Shown in pieces: positions 54,491 to 63,076 of a stretch of 64,000 nt of DNA. The translations under genes and the position numbers were made by a program. Under the pieces are notes generated by a model. That model was not told where the DNA came from. It saw only the letters and a list, made by a program, of their open reading frames with translations, and made no database searches. Source of the stretch: SG8-38 sp041576815 (GTDB lineage Bacteria; Myxococcota_A; Polyangia; Polyangiales; Houyiibacteriaceae); the NCBI GenBank assembly GCA_041576815.1, contig JBFGKE010000005.1, positions 1-64,000 on the forward strand. The letters are read 5' to 3'. Every line of letters starts with the position of its first letter. The first letter of the stretch is position 1.

Positions 54491-54675
54491 GTCGAGATCC
54501 CCAACACTCGGTAGAGCGGGCAGCGACCGATCAAGCCGGTGATGAGCGGGACCAGACCGAGCCAGCCCCAAGGTGTCTGAGGCCCGATCCATACCAGCGA
54601 CAGCACGGCGATCCCAACGACCACGCGAATGACGCGATCGACGTTATGCTCGTTTCGGGGAATCAGGGCATTCAT
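54442..54675 (-). CDS. DUF2892 (YgaP-like) membrane protein
   Basis: A 77-residue protein with two hydrophobic segments (about 16-31 and 36-55). NEHNVDRVIRVVVGIAVL and GRCPLYRVLGIST are standard for DUF2892, the membrane part of YgaP-type rhodanese proteins. The CPLY cysteine is conserved. There is no rhodanese domain here. It starts after GAGGAGG and overlaps the sigma gene by 49 bases. It is the first gene of the operon. Confidence 0.85.
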   Translation of the reverse strand: MNALIPRNEHNVDRVIRVVVGIAVLSLVWIGPQTPWGWLGLVPLITGLIGRCPLYRVLGISTCSIDKRTTTPRRTGT

Positions 54676-54819
54676 GGGGAACCTCCTCGTGGAATGGGCC
54701 GAGGGCGGTCATTCGTAGGCGAGCCCCGCTCGGCACCTCTTCTAGAGCACCGCGGAGCTCAAAAGGATTCGACCGGGAGCCCGAACGGAGTCGGCGCTCC
54801 GCGTAGAGGCCCCAGAAAC

Positions 54820-54834
54820 ACGCAAAATTTGCGT
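54820..54834. promoter_or_regulatory. Perfect 7-1-7 palindrome in a divergent control region
   Basis: ACGCAAAATTTGCGT is an exact 7-1-7 inverted repeat in the 209-bp region between the DUF2892/sigma operon (start 54675) and the FMN-binding gene (start 54885). It is AT-rich at its centre and 50 bases before the FMN-protein ATG. The binding protein is unknown. Confidence 0.45.
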
Positions 54835-54884
54835 TGTTTTTCACTTGCAGGGCCTTCGCGCTGCCCCTATCGTTGAAAACGAAG

Positions 54885-55445
54885 ATGAAAGGCGTTTTCA
54901 ATAAGACCCCCGTCCTCTTGGTCGTGGCCATCCTGAGCGCCGGGATCTCCGGAAGCAGTCACGCGCAGGTGTATTTCACCGTGCGCGGGCTCCTCGCCGA
55001 GCAGTTCAAGCAGTCTGAGCTCGTCGACTACCGGCGAATCGAGCTTTCGGCACGAACCCGCGACCACATCGAGCAGCAGCTCGGCGAAAAGCTCGAGAGA
55101 GGCGAGTACATCTTCTACATCGCGCACTCGGGCGATCGCGTCGATGGGTACGCGCTCTTCGACCGTGAGATCGGACAGCACGAATACATCGACTTCGCCA
55201 CCTTCTTCGATGGCGAAGGACGGGTGACGCGGGTCGAGGTAGTCGCCTATCGAGAGCCGTACGGAGGCGCCATTCGGTCCAAGCGCTTCCGCAAGCAGTT
55301 CGTCGGAAAGGAACGAAGCAGCGGGTTCAGGCCGGGACGAGACATCGACGTGGTATCGGGAGCGACGCTTTCCGCCTACGCGATGGCGAAGGCCGTGGAG
55401 CGGGCTTCGGTATTGCTCCACGATACGGTTCTCCCCTCCTCGTAA
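54885..55445 (+). CDS. Exported FMN-binding (flavinylated) protein
   Basis: A 186-residue exported protein. The signal peptide ends near GSSHAQ. The FMN_bind domain carries EYIFYIAHSGDRVDGYALFD, RVTRVEVVAYREPYGG and the flavinylation motif SGAT at 158-161 (DVVSGATLSAYAM), where Thr161 would receive FMN from an ApbE transferase. It resembles stand-alone extracytosolic flavoproteins that relay electrons. I chose the ATG at 54885 so that a signal peptide is in frame; an upstream start at 54834 adds 17 residues. It begins a three-gene unit. No apbE gene is in the window. Confidence 0.83.
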   Translation: MKGVFNKTPVLLVVAILSAGISGSSHAQVYFTVRGLLAEQFKQSELVDYRRIELSARTRDHIEQQLGEKLERGEYIFYIAHSGDRVDGYALFDREIGQHEYIDFATFFDGEGRVTRVEVVAYREPYGGAIRSKRFRKQFVGKERSSGFRPGRDIDVVSGATLSAYAMAKAVERASVLLHDTVLPSS

Positions 55446-55451
55446 AAGCCG

Positions 55452-56039
55452 ATGCAGGACTTCACCCGACCGTCCGGCCGGCTCCGAGGCCTCCCTTGGG
55501 GCGCACGCGTCGTCTACACCATCTTCTTAATCTTCACGCTGCTCGGGCTCGGGCTGACGGTCGTGCTCACGCACGACATGGTCGGCATCGACCTCTCTGA
55601 AGCGGCCGCGTACTACGGGGGAGACGAGGCGCCGGTGGAGGCGCCGGAGATCGAGGGCGGGCCCGCGCTGGTCCTTCCGTCCGATGGGGAGGATCTCGCG
55701 GTGTTCGAGCCGATGGCTCGGCGAAAGCTTCTCGAGATTACGCACTTCCACCTGTTTTCGATGCCGGTCTACCTGCTGATCCTCAGCCACATGTTCATGC
55801 TGTCCCGCGCAAGCAAGCGCTCGAAGGGCCTTTGGATCGGCGCGGGCTCGATCGGAACGCTGCTCCACGTCGCGGCGCCATGGCTGATGGCGCATGGGTG
55901 GCCGGGAGCGCTCGCCACGTACGCGGTCTCAGGGGTCCTGCTTCTGGTCAGCTACACGGTGATGAGCGTCGTGCCGATCGGCGAAATGTGGCGGCTCGCA
56001 GGACCGCCCCGCGGCGGACGTGCTAAGACAGCGCCGTGA
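55452..56039 (+). CDS. His-rich four-helix membrane protein, possible cytochrome b-like
   Basis: A 195-residue inner-membrane protein that I do not recognise. Likely membrane helices are at about 20-40, 95-117, 127-146 and 153-175. A periplasmic loop rich in Glu/Pro follows the first helix. Histidines at 41, 98, 100, 113, 139 and 148 lie in or near the helices (ITHFHLFSMPVYLLILSHMF), a spacing that could ligate haem b. This is inference. It lies six bases after the FMN-binding protein stop, so the pair could form a quinol-to-flavin electron path. Confidence 0.7.
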   Translation: MQDFTRPSGRLRGLPWGARVVYTIFLIFTLLGLGLTVVLTHDMVGIDLSEAAAYYGGDEAPVEAPEIEGGPALVLPSDGEDLAVFEPMARRKLLEITHFHLFSMPVYLLILSHMFMLSRASKRSKGLWIGAGSIGTLLHVAAPWLMAHGWPGALATYAVSGVLLLVSYTVMSVVPIGEMWRLAGPPRGGRAKTAP

Positions 56040-56410
56040 CGGACCACGACGCCAAATCCGGAAAGCGGATCGTGCTCATCATGCTCGGCCTGGTGCTCGC
56101 GGCCTCCGTCGCCGCGTGGTTCGGCGCGATGGTGCTCGAGGACAAAGGCCAGGAGGCGCAGCTTCGCGGGGCCGCGGATTCCGGCTCCGGTGCGGTCGTG
56201 AGCGAGGGCGTGCTTTACGAAGCGCAAGCGGGCGACCCGGGCGTCGTCGTCGCCAAAGACGTCGGGTCCGGGGTGGAGCTTTGGCGTTCCGAGGTCGGCT
56301 CCCTGGCGAGCCCTCCTTCCCTCTCGGTGCAGGAGAAGGTCGTCGAGGTGCAAATCGCAGGAACCCCTTGGATGACGCTCGATCGTTCCACGGGTGAGCC
56401 GGTGGACTGA
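56036..56410 (+). CDS. Membrane-anchored small protein with a PQQ-like blade
   Basis: A 124-residue protein. An N-terminal hydrophobic helix at about 10-30 is followed by DPGVVVAKDVGSGVELWRSEV and QIAGTPWMTLDRSTGEPV, which resemble blades of PQQ-like beta-propellers (LDxxTGxxxW pattern). Too short to be a propeller alone. The GTG start overlaps the preceding stop (GTGA), so it belongs to the flavin module. The function is unknown. Confidence 0.65.
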   Translation: MTDHDAKSGKRIVLIMLGLVLAASVAAWFGAMVLEDKGQEAQLRGAADSGSGAVVSEGVLYEAQAGDPGVVVAKDVGSGVELWRSEVGSLASPPSLSVQEKVVEVQIAGTPWMTLDRSTGEPVD

Positions 56411-56432
56411 TGACCGGCGAGACCCGCAAGCC

Positions 56433-57797
56433 CTAGTGAAGCTCGATCGCCTGCCAGCGGCCCCGGCTCCACATCGAGGCGAAGGTGAGCGATTGAAGGC
56501 TGCGATAGACGACTTGGACGGCGAACACGGCGACTAGGCCGAAACCCAGGGTCGGACCGATCACGAACACGGCGGGCAGGAAGACGAGCCACTGGAAGCT
56601 GGTGCTGACCAGCATGGTGCGTTTGGTGTCGCCGGCTCCCATGAGCGCGTTCATCAAGACCATGCCCACGACGTCGAGGAACAAGAACGCGGTCACGAGA
56701 CGCAGAGGGTTCTCCGCGAGGGCGAGTGTAGACGGCTCGTAGATGAATCCGCTGAGGATCCACCCGGGGAACAACACCGCGGGCAGGCTGAGCGCGGCGA
56801 CGACGACGACCGCGATCTTCGTGACGTCCCAGCCCCATCGCTTGGCATCGCCTGGATCGCCCCGCCCGAGCGCCTGACCTGCGAGCGACGCGGCAGCCAA
56901 ACCGAAGCCGATGCCCGGAAGGATTCCGACGAGGATCAAGTCGATGATCACCTTGGCAGCCGCGAGCTCGGGGGTGCCCATGCGCGCGACCAGCATCATG
57001 AACACGGTCATTCCGCCTGCAAACAGGAACTGCTGGAGCCCCGCCGGGGCCGCGAGACGGAGGATCGTCGACATGGTGGCGCGGCCCGGGAGCCCGCGGA
57101 GAAATCCGGCGTCGCGCGCATACGAGCGGCCGAGCAGGAAATACGACGCGGTACCGAACACCGTGGCGATCGCCGAAGCCACGCCCGCGCCGGTCGCGCC
57201 GAGAGCGGGTGCGCCGAGATTGCCGAAGATCAGGACCCAGTTGAGAAAGATGTTCAGCAGGTGCATCGAGATCAGCGTCCGCATGTAGAGGATCGACTTG
57301 TCGACGGCGTTCCAATAGCCGCGGAACGAGAAATTCATTCCCATCGCGAACATCGCGAACAGTCGCGCCCGCAGGTACGGAACCCCCTGCTCGATGACGG
57401 CGCCGTCGCCGGTGAGTATCGGAAAGTATTGGGGCGCCAGCGCGATCAGCATCAGCGACCAGGGCACTGCAATCGAAGCCGCGAGGAGCAAGCCGCCGTT
57501 CAGTGGAATCGCGGTCTCGTGCATGCGGCCCTCTCCGACCCGGCGGGCCGCCATCGCCTGCACACCGGGCGAAAGGCCCAAAACGAAGGCGGAAAAGAGG
57601 AAATTAGCGAAGCCGCCGAGCCCTACCCCAGCAAGCGCTTCGTCGCCGAGCGTGCCGACCATCGCGGTGTCGACGAGGTTGAGCACGTTTTGGGAGAGCA
57701 TCCCCCCGATGATGGGAAGCGCGAGCGTCAGGATTCGTCGGCGGCGCGCGGCGGGCACGAACAGCGCATGCTCTGCTCGGTGCGCGACATCATCCAC
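56433..57797 (-). CDS. MATE family efflux transporter
   Basis: About 454 residues with 12 predicted membrane helices in two homologous halves. LALPIIGGMLSQNVLNLVDTAMVGTLGDEALAG is the MATE N-terminal block (split over the first two helices). FANFLFSAFVLGLSPGVQAM and the second-half repeat LRLAAPAGLQQFLFAGGMTVFM follow. It exports cationic drugs or metabolites using Na+ or H+. The GTG at 57797 has GGGAGC upstream; a TTG at 57821 would add eight residues. It lies 35 bp after the SDR gene. Confidence 0.9.
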   Translation of the reverse strand: MDDVAHRAEHALFVPAARRRRILTLALPIIGGMLSQNVLNLVDTAMVGTLGDEALAGVGLGGFANFLFSAFVLGLSPGVQAMAARRVGEGRMHETAIPLNGGLLLAASIAVPWSLMLIALAPQYFPILTGDGAVIEQGVPYLRARLFAMFAMGMNFSFRGYWNAVDKSILYMRTLISMHLLNIFLNWVLIFGNLGAPALGATGAGVASAIATVFGTASYFLLGRSYARDAGFLRGLPGRATMSTILRLAAPAGLQQFLFAGGMTVFMMLVARMGTPELAAAKVIIDLILVGILPGIGFGLAAASLAGQALGRGDPGDAKRWGWDVTKIAVVVVAALSLPAVLFPGWILSGFIYEPSTLALAENPLRLVTAFLFLDVVGMVLMNALMGAGDTKRTMLVSTSFQWLVFLPAVFVIGPTLGFGLVAVFAVQVVYRSLQSLTFASMWSRGRWQAIELH

Positions 57798-57832
57798 GGG
57801 CCGGCTCCCAATCTGTGGCAACCCGGGGCAAG

Positions 57833-58597
57833 TTAGCGGGGCGCCATTCGGATGGCGCCGTCGAGCCGGATCACCTCGCCGTTGAGATAGCTGTTTTCGA
57901 CGATGTGGGCCGCGAGCGCGCCGAATTCTCCGGGACGCCCGAGGCGGCTGGGGTGCGGGATCGCGGCGGCAAGCGCGGTGCGAATGTCCTCGGGAAGCAT
58001 CCCGAGCAGCGGCGTGTCGAACGTGCCCGGCGCAATCGTGACGACTCGGATCTGCGCCTTGGAGAGATCGCGCGCGGCCGGGAGGGTCAGGCCGACGATG
58101 CCGCCCTTCGATGCCGAGTAGGCGACCTGCCCAATCTGACCGTCGAACGCCGCCACGGAGGCGGTATTGATGATCACACCGCGCTCGCCGTCTTCCGGAA
58201 CGTTTGCGGCCATGGCCGCGGCTGCCAGCCGGAGCACGTTGAAGGTCCCGACGAGGTTCACCGAGATGATCTTTTCGAACACGGCGAGGTCGTGCGGTTT
58301 CCCCTCCTTGTTGACGGTGCGCATGGCCATGCCGATGCCAGCACAGCTGATCGCGGCGCGTAGCGGGCCCATCGCTGTGGCTTTCGCCACGGCCGCCTCG
58401 ATGTCATCAGTCTTGCCGACGTCGGCCTGCACGAAGCTTGCCGCGTCTCCGAGCTCGGAGGCCAGCTGGTTCCCTCGGTCTGCGTTGAGGTCGACGATCA
58501 CAGCGCGCCCCCCGCGACGGACGATCTCGCGAACGGTCGCCTCGCCCAACCCGGACGCACCGCCCGTCACCAACGCTACTAAGCCTTCGATGTTCAT
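57833..58597 (-). CDS. SDR family oxidoreductase (3-hydroxyacyl-CoA dehydrogenase type II-like)
   Basis: A 254-residue SDR: TGGASGLG at 11-18, SCAGIGMAMR, the Ser in NTASVAAF, and AYSASK supplying Tyr-x3-Lys. The inserted segment TVNKEGKPHDLAVFEKII and LLGMLPEDIR match the HSD10-type branch that oxidises short 3-hydroxyacyl-CoA. I chose the ATG at 58597 with CGGAGGTGACG upstream. It may link to the acyl-CoA operon functionally, but it is 52 kb away. Confidence 0.88.
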   Translation of the reverse strand: MNIEGLVALVTGGASGLGEATVREIVRRGGRAVIVDLNADRGNQLASELGDAASFVQADVGKTDDIEAAVAKATAMGPLRAAISCAGIGMAMRTVNKEGKPHDLAVFEKIISVNLVGTFNVLRLAAAAMAANVPEDGERGVIINTASVAAFDGQIGQVAYSASKGGIVGLTLPAARDLSKAQIRVVTIAPGTFDTPLLGMLPEDIRTALAAAIPHPSRLGRPGEFGALAAHIVENSYLNGEVIRLDGAIRMAPR

Positions 58598-58708
58598 CGT
58601 CACCTCCGGCCGCCGATGGTTGGTCCAACGCCCCCCCCCGTCAAGCAACTAGCGTGCAGGCCCCGCTGCGGCTAAGACCGGGGGCGTGCACGCGGGGTAA
58701 GGGGACCA

Positions 58709-60136
58709 GTGCTCTTCAACAGCCTCGACTACATTCTGTTCCTAGGCGTTGCGGTCGCCGGTTTCTGGTTGTTGGCTCGCCACAAGCAGCTGCGGATCGT
58801 CTTCGTCTTCATCGCGTCTTGCTTGTTCTACATGGCGTGGCACCCCGCCTACATCGCCCTGATCCTCGGGTCGACGGTGATCGACTACGTCGTGGGGCTG
58901 AGGATCCACGCGAGCTCGCGAGAGACGACGAGGAAGCGCTGGCTTCTCGTGAGCCTAATCTCGAACCTCGGGCTCCTCGGGCTCTTCAAGTACTTCAACT
59001 TCGCGTCCCAGGCGACGGCAGACGTTTTCGGTCTCTTTTTCGACATCGAAATCTCGAGTCCGCCGTTTCTCGACGTGCTCCTGCCGGTTGGCATCTCGTT
59101 CTACACGTTCCAAACCCTCAGCTACACGATCGACATCTACCGGCGAAAGCTCGAGCCCACCCGCAACTTCTTCCAATTCGCGTTTTTCGTCACGTACTTT
59201 CCGCAGCTGGTTGCCGGTCCAATCGTCCGCGCCTCGCAGTTGCTTCCGCAGCTCCAGCGGCCGATTCGGCTGAAGCAGGAACAGGTCACGCAGGGGTTGT
59301 TTCTCATCGCGACGGGCATGGTCAAGAAGGTCGCGATTGCCGACTACCTCTCGGTCAACCTCGTCGACCGCGTCTTCGACCAGCCTGCGCTCTACAGCAC
59401 CGCCGAGGTCGTGGTCGCCCTCTACGCGTTCACGATGCAGATCTACTGTGACTTCTCCGGGTACACCGACGTCGCGCGCGGTTCGGCGAAGCTGATGGGT
59501 CTCGAGCTTCCCGAGAACTTCGATCGCCCCTATCAGTCGGCGAGCCCGGCTGAATTTTGGCGTCGCTGGCACATCACGCTGTCCACGTGGCTGCGCGACT
59601 ACCTCTACTATCCGCTCGGCGGCTCGCGCGTCAGTGCCGGGCGCGCGTACTGGAACCTGTGGATCACGATGTTCCTCATCGGCATCTGGCACGGGGCGTC
59701 GTGGACGTTCGTCTTTTACGCGATTCTGCAGGCCACTGCGATGACGGTTCATCGGTACTTCTACCGGCGGTCCGGTCGCACCCGCGAAAGCGTCGACAGG
59801 CTCCACGTGCACGTCTTCAAGGTGTTTTGGGCGCTTCAGTTCGTCGTGTTTTCGCGCATCCTCTTCCGCGCTACCAGCCTGCAAAATGCGGTAGACGTCA
59901 CCACGCGGCTCGGCTCGGGCACCCTTTCGGTCGCGCAGGTCTCGGCAGGGGTCTGGATGATGCTGATCGTGACGTTCGCCGCGCACTACACCCCGAAGCA
60001 ATGGTTCGATTCGCTCGAGATCCGCTTCAAGACGATGCCCGCGCCCGCACAGGGTGTAGCCCTTGCAGCGATTGGTTTCGTGCTCAGCGCGGTCGCGACG
60101 AGCCAGGTGGTCCCCTACATCTACTTCCAGTTCTGA
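58709..60136 (+). CDS. MBOAT family O-acyltransferase (AlgI-like)
   Basis: A 475-residue multi-pass membrane enzyme. MLFNSLDYILFLGVAV and the FYMAWHPAYIALI segment start the AlgI/DltB fold. FKYFNFAS, SFYTFQTLSYTIDIYRR, YFPQLVAGPIVRA and WRRWHITLSTWLRDYLYY are the conserved blocks, and the catalytic His is in IGIWHGASWTF. It passes acyl groups across the membrane to a periplasmic acceptor. The start is a GTG. The stop overlaps the next ATG (TGATG). Partnered with an SGNH protein, it probably acetylates an exported polysaccharide or peptidoglycan. Confidence 0.92.
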   Translation: MLFNSLDYILFLGVAVAGFWLLARHKQLRIVFVFIASCLFYMAWHPAYIALILGSTVIDYVVGLRIHASSRETTRKRWLLVSLISNLGLLGLFKYFNFASQATADVFGLFFDIEISSPPFLDVLLPVGISFYTFQTLSYTIDIYRRKLEPTRNFFQFAFFVTYFPQLVAGPIVRASQLLPQLQRPIRLKQEQVTQGLFLIATGMVKKVAIADYLSVNLVDRVFDQPALYSTAEVVVALYAFTMQIYCDFSGYTDVARGSAKLMGLELPENFDRPYQSASPAEFWRRWHITLSTWLRDYLYYPLGGSRVSAGRAYWNLWITMFLIGIWHGASWTFVFYAILQATAMTVHRYFYRRSGRTRESVDRLHVHVFKVFWALQFVVFSRILFRATSLQNAVDVTTRLGSGTLSVAQVSAGVWMMLIVTFAAHYTPKQWFDSLEIRFKTMPAPAQGVALAAIGFVLSAVATSQVVPYIYFQF

Positions 60137-61704
60137 TGTTGAAACGAATGCAACAATCGCTGTCACCTCTCCAGCACCTCGCCACGGTGACGGTGTTCAT
60201 GATTGCCGCCTGCGCGCTCACGTACGCGGTCCCGCCGATGGAGGGTCTCAGGCCCTGGATCCCGGTCGAGGAGGACTACCCAATCGTGCGTCTCTTCAAG
60301 CGCTGGGGCGACATTCCCGCGTTCGCTGGCCACGGCGGCTCGTACCGGGCATCGACGACCACCGAAGCGGGAGCCGAGCGCCTCGCGGAAACCGTCGGTG
60401 AAACCGTCGCTGCCAACCTCGGCACGACTCGATCCGCCGTTCGTCCGTCGCCCGACCGCGGGCTTGGAATCGACTCCGCCGAATACGACGACATCGAGGT
60501 GCGAATCGAGGACCCGACCGGACGCGGAATGCGGCCTTTCTACGAAGCCCTCGAAAACACCGCGCGCCGTGAAGAAGGCGCGGTGACGCGCGTTGGCCAC
60601 TACGGCGACTCGAGCATTGCGACCGATCTCATCACGTCGACGATCCGCGAGAACCTCCAGACTCGGTTCGGGGACGCAGGCCATGGGTTCGTGCTCGCAG
60701 CCAAAGGCTACATCCCCTACCAGCATCGCGGCGTGCGCCAGTCGTCGAACCCCGAAGCCTGGGACGTGCGCGAGGTGGTTCGCCGGCAAGATCGGCGAGG
60801 ACGCTATGGTTACGGCGGTGTGCAGGCACGGGCGAGACCCGGCGCTTGGGCGCGCGTCGGCACCGCGAAACACGGCGATGTCGGAAGGCTCGCATCCCGC
60901 TTCGACATCTACTTCGAAGAGCAGCCTCGGGGCGGGAAGTTCTCCGTCCGGTTGGACGATGAGCCGCGAGAGATCGTCTCGACGAAATCGGACATGTACG
61001 GCGAGGGCGTGTACTCGATCGTGACCACGGACGGCCCCCATCAGATCGAGCTTCGCTACGCCAGGGGAGGTCCGGTCGCGATCTATGGCGTCGCGGTGGA
61101 GCGCGAAGGCCCCGGCATCGTCTACGACTCCCTCGGCCTCGTGGGCGCGCGCGCGAATCGGTTGCTGAACTTCGATGAAGATCACATTCGGCGACAGCTC
61201 GAGCAGCGCGAGGTCGATCTCCTCGTGCTCGGGTTCGGCGGCAACGAGGCGAGCGACGACCGTACCGAAGACATGTTCTACGAGGATTTCGTGCAGGTGC
61301 TCGGCCGAATGCGACAGGGGCGCGAAGACCTCGGCTGCATCGTGTTTGCACCGCTCGATCAGGCGCGACGGCAGCGCGGCCGAATTCGAACCCTACCGAC
61401 GATTCCGCTGATCGTCGCGGCGCAGCGGCGCGCGGCGTTCGACTCTGGCTGCGCGTTTTACGACACGTGGCAGGCCATGGGCGGACGCGATTCGATGCGG
61501 CGCTGGTACAAGGCGCGACCTCGCCTCGCGATGGGCGACTTTCGGCACGCAACGCCCGCCGGATACGAGATCATCGGCAACATGTTCTACAAAGCATTGC
61601 TGGCTGGCTTCGCGGACTACTTGGCGGAGAAATCCGGGACAGCCTCGCCGACCGCCGGCATCCCTTCGAGCAGCGCTGACAATAGCACCTCGCCCAATCG
61701 CTGA
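60136..61704 (+). CDS. Membrane-anchored SGNH/GDSL hydrolase (AlgX/AlgJ-like partner of MBOAT)
   Basis: A 522-residue protein with an N-terminal membrane helix (about 15-32). The SGNH catalytic set is Ser159 in HYGDSS, the Gly/Asn block GFGGNEASDD, and the Asp/His pair in MGDFRHATPAGYE. A carbohydrate-binding-like beta domain (RFDIYFEEQPRGGKFSVRLD) is inserted. It would transfer or remove acyl groups on a polymer with the upstream MBOAT. Its last 29 codons, including a Ser/Pro tail (GTASPTAGIPSSSADNSTS), are antisense to the end of the convergent paralogue. Confidence 0.85.
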   Translation: MLKRMQQSLSPLQHLATVTVFMIAACALTYAVPPMEGLRPWIPVEEDYPIVRLFKRWGDIPAFAGHGGSYRASTTTEAGAERLAETVGETVAANLGTTRSAVRPSPDRGLGIDSAEYDDIEVRIEDPTGRGMRPFYEALENTARREEGAVTRVGHYGDSSIATDLITSTIRENLQTRFGDAGHGFVLAAKGYIPYQHRGVRQSSNPEAWDVREVVRRQDRRGRYGYGGVQARARPGAWARVGTAKHGDVGRLASRFDIYFEEQPRGGKFSVRLDDEPREIVSTKSDMYGEGVYSIVTTDGPHQIELRYARGGPVAIYGVAVEREGPGIVYDSLGLVGARANRLLNFDEDHIRRQLEQREVDLLVLGFGGNEASDDRTEDMFYEDFVQVLGRMRQGREDLGCIVFAPLDQARRQRGRIRTLPTIPLIVAAQRRAAFDSGCAFYDTWQAMGGRDSMRRWYKARPRLAMGDFRHATPAGYEIIGNMFYKALLAGFADYLAEKSGTASPTAGIPSSSADNSTSPNR

Positions 61705-62999
61705 TAGCCGACGCGCGTATAGTGGACGTGATCCTGTGAGGCGTACGCCGGTTCGTTCGCGGCCCATTGGAGCATCGAGAGCGCTCCGCCCTGAAATGCG
61801 ACGAGGTCGAAGAACCCGCACCCGTGGGCGAGCGCGACTCGGTGTTGGATCTCGATCAAGCGTGCGGTTCGCGCGCGATCCTCGAACACGCGCTCTTCGA
61901 CCTGCATCGGCCTGTCGGACGGGCCGATCAGCAAACACGACGCGTCAGGGGCGGCGTCCCGCATGCGCTTCACGACGGCCTCCAAGTCGCGTTCGTAGTC
62001 TTCGAGAGGCGACTCGTCGCCGCTTTCGTTGGTGCCGTATGCGAGCACGACGAGATCCGGATTTCGTCGCTGGAGGTGCTCCCGGTAGATCTCATCGTCC
62101 CAGAGAAGCTGATACCGCGCGCGGGAGCCGTTGATGCCGAGCGTGTCCACCACGACGCCCGGTCCATCTCGCTCGACCGCGACGCCAAAGAGCCAAACCG
62201 GCCGCTTGCTGAGCGTTCGAAGCTCGAACCGATGGGGGCCGTCAGGAACGCGAAACGCCGCGTACGCGGGCGTCGCTTCGCTCCCACGCGTCGACACGCG
62301 CCGCGCCGGCCGGCCGTCGATCAACACGTCGAGCTCGCCGCCTCGCGGGTGCTTCATGTAGTAGAGCTCGAAAAAACTCGCGTTTCGACCGTACGGGCCC
62401 TGCTCCGCGGTTTGCACCGCGCCGAAGGACCCCGGCCGTGTGCTCTTCATGGCGACGCCCGCAAGCCCCACCCGCTCGACCTCGGAATCACCCACGCGAA
62501 TGCGCTGCGTCTCCCACTTGTCGCCGTCGCTTTCGATGTTGATGTCCCGATGTCTGTACGTGCGCCAAGGGTGAACCGGGACGACGAAACCATGGCCCGC
62601 GTCCCCGAAGCGAGCCTGCAGCTCACGACGAATGTACCCGGTGAACAGATCGCTCGCGACGTGCGATGCGCCGTAGAACATCAGCCGCGCCTGGCCTTCC
62701 CCGCGCGCGGCACGCAGGAGCGCGCGATGAAGCGTCTCCATCGACTTGCCGTCGCGGTCTTCGATGGCGATGTCGAGCCCGAGCACGTCGTTTGGCGGTG
62801 GCTGCAAAAGCTGTGGCCCCATCCGCTGCCGGACGCGAACGGCCTGCAGCATGCCCCGCTCGTCGATCGCAGCGGGTGTCTTTGGAGGCGTGTCGGCCGA
62901 GGTCATCGTCGCCCCATACCCGAGCGTCCACACCCCGCTGAGCGCCACCCCCGCCAACACCACCGCCATCGGCGAGCCCCATAGATTGCCGAGCCGCAC
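61617..62999 (-). CDS. Second SGNH/GDSL hydrolase, paralogue of the MBOAT partner
   Basis: A 460-residue protein with an N-terminal hydrophobic segment (12-30). It aligns with the neighbour through RRELQARFGDAGHGFV, GVAVERDGPGVVVDTLGING and the catalytic blocks: FYGASHVASD (Ser112; the usual Asp of GDS is Ala), AYGTNESGDE and QDHVHYTRVGYQ. The start is a GTG at 62999; an ATG at 62969 is possible. Its 3' end overlaps the + strand SGNH gene by 88 bp. It is divergent from the Nudix gene. Confidence 0.85.
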   Translation of the reverse strand: MRLGNLWGSPMAVVLAGVALSGVWTLGYGATMTSADTPPKTPAAIDERGMLQAVRVRQRMGPQLLQPPPNDVLGLDIAIEDRDGKSMETLHRALLRAARGEGQARLMFYGASHVASDLFTGYIRRELQARFGDAGHGFVVPVHPWRTYRHRDINIESDGDKWETQRIRVGDSEVERVGLAGVAMKSTRPGSFGAVQTAEQGPYGRNASFFELYYMKHPRGGELDVLIDGRPARRVSTRGSEATPAYAAFRVPDGPHRFELRTLSKRPVWLFGVAVERDGPGVVVDTLGINGSRARYQLLWDDEIYREHLQRRNPDLVVLAYGTNESGDESPLEDYERDLEAVVKRMRDAAPDASCLLIGPSDRPMQVEERVFEDRARTARLIEIQHRVALAHGCGFFDLVAFQGGALSMLQWAANEPAYASQDHVHYTRVGYQRLGEVLLSALLEGMPAVGEAVPDFSAK

Positions 63000-63076
63000 G
63001 CTCCTACGATGGCGATCTCGCGCAAACGAGTCAAATTGGCGTGAAAACTCGAAAAAAGTCGGCCATCATGCGCGCC

